A stretch of 64,000 nucleotides of DNA from Deltaproteobacteria bacterium (lineage in GTDB: Bacteria; Myxococcota_A; UBA796; GCA-2862545). A program made the position numbers and the translations under genes. The notes under the pieces are model-generated. The model was given only the letters and a program-made list of their open reading frames with translations, was not told the DNA's origin and did no database searches. This document shows positions 59,873 to 64,000 of the stretch, piece by piece (within the stretch, counting starts at the first letter, position 1; every line of letters begins with the position of its first letter). The DNA is taken from contig REDI01000050.1 in NCBI GenBank assembly GCA_007693595.1, positions 124,001 to 188,000 of the forward strand, written 5' to 3'.

Positions 59873-62266
59873 GTGGAACCCACCAACTGGTTTCGCATCA
59901 GCGTGATCGTCGCGCTCTTCATCGGGAGCTTCTATGTGCTCCTACCCACGATTCTCCAAGAAGACCCCGGTCTCGCGGAGCAGGCCGAAGAGGTCGGCGG
60001 GCGGACTCAGGGGGGGGGCTCGGTCAGCGAGCTGCGCCGGGTGCGCCTCGATGTCGTCGAGGGAGAGCCCGAAGCCTTGGCCAAGGCGCTCAGGCGTCGG
60101 CTCGAGGCCGCCGACGTCGGCATCGACGGCGTGGTGACCGAGGAGGAGCAGGTCGTCGTGCGGCGAAAGCTCGACACCCCGGTCGAGGATATCTACCGTC
60201 ACATCGGGGACGCGGCCACGATTCACCTCGTGCCGCTTCCGGTCGACCTCCCCGAGGAGCTCCCGACCACCGTCGGCAGCCTCGCTGACCTTCCCGAGGT
60301 CAAGCGCCTCGACGAGCAAGACAGCGATCAGGCGCCGCTGCCCGTCACCCTGTCGCGTGCGACCTCGAGCGCGGTCAGTCTCAGCGAGCCCCTGCCCGGT
60401 GACACTCCGCCGCTCGCCCTGGTCGTCAACGGTAAGATCAGCGGGGTAATCCTCCTCGATTCGGTCACGGTCGATCCCGTCACCGGCGAGCTTCCCTCGG
60501 TCTCCTCGGGTCGCTGGGCGAGCCTGGGCCGATACGACAGCCTGCAAGACGATATTCGCACTGTCCCGCTGCCTGGTCGGCTCCAGGTTCCCATGGATCC
60601 CGCCGAAGAAGAAGAGCTCGCCGCCGAAACCGTCGAAGAGGAGCACTGGCTGCCGGAGTGGTTCCGCAACCTCCTCCCCGACACCCGCATGCCGCTCGGG
60701 CTCGACCTTCAAGGCGGCATCGACCTCACCCTGCAGGTGGAGCTCTCCGAGGCGCTCTTGGGTCAGACGGCCCGCGATGCCATGTACTTGGAAGAGCGCG
60801 CCAACGAAAAGGGCATTGATCTGGCAGAGGCCCGGCGCAACCGCTTCGATCCCATCCTCGAGCTGCGCTCCGACACCACGGGGGCCAGCGGCTTTACCTC
60901 CTTGGTCACTCAGACGCTCCGCGATCAGTACGACTACTACGACAGCATCAACGACAAAGATGGGACTTGGCACCGCTTCATCATGACCAGCACGCGCCAG
61001 TCCGAGCTGAACACCCAGGCTGTCCAGCAGGTGATCGATGTCATCCGTCGGCGCGTGGCCGACACCAAGGTGCGCGACCCGGTGGTGGTTCAGAAGGGTG
61101 GCGGCCGGATCAGCGTGCAGTTGCCCGGCATGACCGACTCCAAGGTCGCGGTCTCGGCCATCAGTAAGACCGCGGTGCTCGAGTTCCGCTTGGTCGACCC
61201 CGACTTCCGTCAGACCGAGCTGAACCGCTTGGTGCGCGAGGCCGAAGAGGCCATGCCCAAGGAGGTCTTCGAGAACGATCTGGCGCTCAACGAGTGGCTC
61301 TGGGACAACACCGACTTTCCCAAAGATCGTATCGTGCTCTTTCAGTACGACAAGTCCCTCGACGAGGAGACGGGTGAGGTCATCGCCAAGCGCGCCTTTG
61401 CCTACCCGCTGGTCAAGGCCGTGGTGCTCACCGGCCAAGACGTGAGCGGCGCCGACGTCCAGTTCGACCCGACCACCCAGCAGCCGGGAGTCGGGCTTGA
61501 GTTCAAGCCGGCAGGTGCCAATATCTTCTGTGACTTTACCGGCGCACACGTCAAGGATCGCTTCGCGATCATCCTCGATGGCGTCGTCGAGTCCGCTCCG
61601 AGCATCAATGAGCGCATCTGCGGTGGACGGGCTCGGATCTCGATGGGAGCACAGGTCAACGCCTCCGAAGATGCCAAGGCTCTGGCGGTCGTGCTTCGTA
61701 CGGGCTCTCTGAACGCGCCGGTGAGCATTGGCTCGGTGCGTCAGATCGGGCCTCAGCTGGGGCGGGACGCGGTGCAGGCGGGCAGCATCGCCACCCTCTT
61801 CGGAGGGATCGTCGTGCTGGTCTTCATGGTCTTGTGGTATCGAAGAACAGGGTTTCTCGCGAATATCGCTCTTGTGCTGAACATCATGCTCATGCTCTCA
61901 GGGCTGTCGCTGTTCGGCTGGACGCTGACCCTGCCGGGTATCGCCGGAATCGCCCTGACCATCGGCATGGCGGTCGACGCGAACATCATCATCTTCGAGC
62001 GCATCCGCGAAGAGCTCCGCATGGGGCAGAACGCGCGAAAAGCGGTTGATACGGGCTTCAAGAAGGCCGCCGTCGCCGTGCTCGATGCCAACGTCACCAC
62101 CGCCATCGCCGGCGTCGTGCTGTTCTCCTACGGAGACATCACCTTGCAGGGCTTCGCCGTCACCTTGCTCATGGGTATTGGCACCACGCTGTTCACCGCG
62201 CTCTTTGTGACCCGCTCCCTCCTTGAGCTGGTCACCCGCCGGGCGACCGCCCGACTGCGGATCTGA
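59873..62266 (+). CDS. secD: Protein translocase subunit SecD, enlarged
   Basis: 797 residues, versus about 615 in E. coli. One N-terminal helix (~8-27), a large periplasmic region, then the five-helix membrane part with GIAGIALTIGMAVDANIIIFERIREEL and TLFGGIVVLVFMVLWYR. The conserved PLGLDLQGG motif begins at residue ~274, about 150 residues later than usual, so the extra mass is N-terminal to it, an acidic stretch of the periplasmic domain. SecDF uses the proton gradient to pull exported proteins outward. GTG start at 59873, nine bases after yajC. Confidence 0.96.
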   Translation: MEPTNWFRISVIVALFIGSFYVLLPTILQEDPGLAEQAEEVGGRTQGGGSVSELRRVRLDVVEGEPEALAKALRRRLEAADVGIDGVVTEEEQVVVRRKLDTPVEDIYRHIGDAATIHLVPLPVDLPEELPTTVGSLADLPEVKRLDEQDSDQAPLPVTLSRATSSAVSLSEPLPGDTPPLALVVNGKISGVILLDSVTVDPVTGELPSVSSGRWASLGRYDSLQDDIRTVPLPGRLQVPMDPAEEEELAAETVEEEHWLPEWFRNLLPDTRMPLGLDLQGGIDLTLQVELSEALLGQTARDAMYLEERANEKGIDLAEARRNRFDPILELRSDTTGASGFTSLVTQTLRDQYDYYDSINDKDGTWHRFIMTSTRQSELNTQAVQQVIDVIRRRVADTKVRDPVVVQKGGGRISVQLPGMTDSKVAVSAISKTAVLEFRLVDPDFRQTELNRLVREAEEAMPKEVFENDLALNEWLWDNTDFPKDRIVLFQYDKSLDEETGEVIAKRAFAYPLVKAVVLTGQDVSGADVQFDPTTQQPGVGLEFKPAGANIFCDFTGAHVKDRFAIILDGVVESAPSINERICGGRARISMGAQVNASEDAKALAVVLRTGSLNAPVSIGSVRQIGPQLGRDAVQAGSIATLFGGIVVLVFMVLWYRRTGFLANIALVLNIMLMLSGLSLFGWTLTLPGIAGIALTIGMAVDANIIIFERIREELRMGQNARKAVDTGFKKAAVAVLDANVTTAIAGVVLFSYGDITLQGFAVTLLMGIGTTLFTALFVTRSLLELVTRRATARLRI

Positions 62267-62274
62267 GGTCTTCG

Positions 62275-63603
62275 ATGCACTGGATCAAGAACTGGCTCGA
62301 CAGCCTCCACATCGACTTCATCAAGCCTTGGAGAGTCTTCGCCACGCTGAGTGTCATCGCGGTTCTCTCGAGCTGGGTGCTCTTCTTCGGCTGGCCTGGG
62401 CCCCAGTGGGGTATCGACTTCCAAGGCGGTACCGAGATCCATCTCCAGTTCAACGTCGACGAGCAAGGCAACCGCCTCGAAGACGCCGAGCCCGTGACCA
62501 TCGAGCAGATCCGCGAAGCGCTCGCGGTGATCGGCCTCGGCGATGACGTCGTGCAGTCGGTCGGCGCGCCAGATCGCCAAGAGTTTCAGATCCGGATCCG
62601 CGACACCACGAGCGGCTCCGAGGAGATCCAGGCTACGATCCTTGATAAGCTGCGCAGTGCCTATGGCGAGGACGCCCTCGGCGAGGTCAAGGTTGACGCC
62701 GAGGTCGGCACCCGCATGGAGATCTCCTTCGCATCGGGGCGCGCGCCACCGATCGTCGAGGCCGGGGAACATCTTGCCGACATCGAGGGTCTCAAAGTTA
62801 CTGAAGGCACGGAACGAGGAGAGATCACCGTGAGGCTACCGGGGCTCGCCGACATCGTCTTGCGCGACCTCGAGGCCGAGATCGACCGACCCTTCCGCAC
62901 CCTCTCGCTCGACGCGGTCGGTCCGAAGGTCGGTGGAGATCTGCGGACTCAGGGCATGATCTCGGTGCTCATCACCCTGGGCTTGGTCCTGGTCTACATC
63001 GCCTTCCGCTTCGACATCGCCTTCGCCCCTGGTGCGATCCTGGCTCTGCTGCACGATGTCTCGCTCACCCTTGGCGTCTTCGTCCTCCTCGGGCTCGAGA
63101 TCAACCTGCCTACGGTGGGCGCCCTGCTCACCATCGTTGGCTACTCTCTTAACGACACGATCGTCATCTTCGATCGGATCCGCGAGAACCAGGACCGCTA
63201 CCGCCGACAGGATCTAGCGGAGCTGATCAACACCTCGATCAACGAGACCATGACCCGCACGGTCGCGACCTCGGTCACGACCTTCCTGGCGGTGCTGCCC
63301 TTCCTGCTCTTCGGTGGCTCTCTGTTGCCTGAGCTGCTCGGTATGCCCAGCGCCGGCGACGTGATCTGGTCCTTCGCCTTCGCCATGCTCCTCGGCATCG
63401 TGTTCGGTACTTACTCCACGGTATACGTCGCCAGCCCCACGATCCTGGTCATGCAGCGCGTGATGCCCTATCTGCGCAAGCTCATGCCCGACTTCAGCGA
63501 CGAGGTCGACGGCGAGGAAGGCGTGGGCGAGGCTGCGCTCACCGCCAGCGCACGTCGTCGGCAAGAGCGGGCCGAGGCCGCGAAGGGCGGTGGGGAGCGA
63601 TGA
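62275..63603 (+). CDS. secF: Protein translocase subunit SecF
   Basis: 442 residues with six transmembrane helices. GIDFQGGTEI follows the first helix. The membrane core includes LRTQGMISVLITLGLVLVYIAFRF, VGYSLNDTIVIFDRIREN (Asp/Arg motif) and TSVTTFLAVLPFLLFGG. The periplasmic loop (~45-215) is longer than in E. coli (323 residues total), paralleling the enlarged SecD partner. The C-terminal ~40 residues are charged and cytoplasmic. Begins nine bases after secD. Confidence 0.96.
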   Translation: MHWIKNWLDSLHIDFIKPWRVFATLSVIAVLSSWVLFFGWPGPQWGIDFQGGTEIHLQFNVDEQGNRLEDAEPVTIEQIREALAVIGLGDDVVQSVGAPDRQEFQIRIRDTTSGSEEIQATILDKLRSAYGEDALGEVKVDAEVGTRMEISFASGRAPPIVEAGEHLADIEGLKVTEGTERGEITVRLPGLADIVLRDLEAEIDRPFRTLSLDAVGPKVGGDLRTQGMISVLITLGLVLVYIAFRFDIAFAPGAILALLHDVSLTLGVFVLLGLEINLPTVGALLTIVGYSLNDTIVIFDRIRENQDRYRRQDLAELINTSINETMTRTVATSVTTFLAVLPFLLFGGSLLPELLGMPSAGDVIWSFAFAMLLGIVFGTYSTVYVASPTILVMQRVMPYLRKLMPDFSDEVDGEEGVGEAALTASARRRQERAEAAKGGGER

Positions 63604-63629
63604 GCCCGAGTCCAAGTTAGGAGGTAGAC

Positions 63630-64000
63630 ATGTGGATGCTCTTGCTCGCACTGGCTTGGGCCGAGGGCCCCGACCTCACCCTCAACGGGGTCGACATCAG
63701 CGCGGTCCGCGACCAGCGATTCAAGAGCGTCGACGTCTACGTCGACGACCGGGGCGCCGTACACATCTCCTCGGATCGCTACAAGGTCCAGGGCGAGGTC
63801 AGCGACGAGGCTCCGGGGGCCGAGGTGGAGCGCGCTCGACCCGCAGATCGGCCGACCCGCGTCGCTCCCCAGCCCGGCAAGGAGTCGGCGGAAGCGATGG
63901 CGCAAGCCGATCGGGAGCGCCCAGTCGGGGCCCCGCCCCGGGGGAGCTACTGGCTCGCCTCCGAAGATAACGGTACTTCGGGGCACGAGGTCACCATCGA
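63630..64000 (+). CDS. Secreted hypothetical protein (C-terminus off the right edge)
   Basis: The first ~123 residues are present. A short signal peptide (MWMLLLALAWA) leads into a beta-rich stretch (DLTLNGVDISAVRDQRF, VDVYVDDRGAVHISSDRY), an acidic/basic linker and GSYWLASEDN at the edge. The ATG at 63630 has TAGGAGG five bases upstream. Same strand as secF, 26 bases after it, so possibly part of the same transcript. No family can be named from this part. Confidence 0.7.
   Translation, partial: MWMLLLALAWAEGPDLTLNGVDISAVRDQRFKSVDVYVDDRGAVHISSDRYKVQGEVSDEAPGAEVERARPADRPTRVAPQPGKESAEAMAQADRERPVGAPPRGSYWLASEDNGTSGHEVTI

Overview
The window is GC-rich, densely coded bacterial DNA, most like a myxobacterium-type organism (Myxococcota, the former delta-proteobacteria). 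The evidence is two secreted proteins with Cys-Gly-Cys / transmembrane / Arg-cluster C-termini (MYXO-CTERM type), a dense set of hybrid histidine kinases, a large Ser/Thr protein kinase, roadblock/LC7 proteins, and lipid A/Kdo genes showing a Gram-negative envelope. This is inferred from gene content; no 16S or other marker is present. I saw no rRNA, tRNA, CRISPR array, insertion sequence or prophage, and no gene-free stretch over 300 bases.

Layout. 1-16.8 kb is mixed metabolism and hypotheticals: a TatD nuclease (cut by the left edge), a VC0807-type membrane protein, a YdfG-like reductase overlapping a GMP/PMI-like protein with an eroded catalytic core, an amidase, a solo boxB, a Bax-inhibitor-like membrane protein, two MYXO-CTERM proteins, a DUF3616-like protein, a rhodanese, and a tightly overlapping trpR-trpE-trpG operon. 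17-31 kb is a sensory island: a GAF protein, two paralogous hybrid kinases, a FixL-like kinase with a receiver behind it and a divergent FixJ-like regulator, a GAF-like protein, a membrane hybrid kinase, a small membrane protein and a MAPEG protein. 31-35 kb is one large gene: a Ser/Thr kinase whose far side of the membrane carries about 24 copies of a ~32-residue RHS-like repeat.

35.6-40.4 kb (minus strand) is a three-gene operon joined by ATGA overlaps: a fused Kdo transferase-LpxK protein, a fold-type I PLP enzyme and a DAP-decarboxylase-like PLP enzyme. A wax ester synthase/DGAT gene diverges from it. 41.8-47.3 kb holds the most striking item: an operon of a roadblock protein, a membrane-anchored coiled-coil protein with two roadblock-like domains, and a photoactive-yellow-protein-like domain that keeps the Tyr42/Glu46/Cys69 set at exact spacing. 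A GAF/PAS hybrid kinase diverges from it. A lipoprotein hydrolase follows.

48.7-54.6 kb is a complete Mrp/Mnh-type cation/proton antiporter operon (AB fusion, C, D, E, F, G). 54.7-57.2 kb has a CPBP membrane protein and a five-S1-domain RNA-binding protein. 57.3-64 kb is the conserved queA-tgt-yajC-secD-secF block (queuosine synthesis plus the Sec accessory complex), with an enlarged SecD, followed by a secreted protein cut by the right edge.
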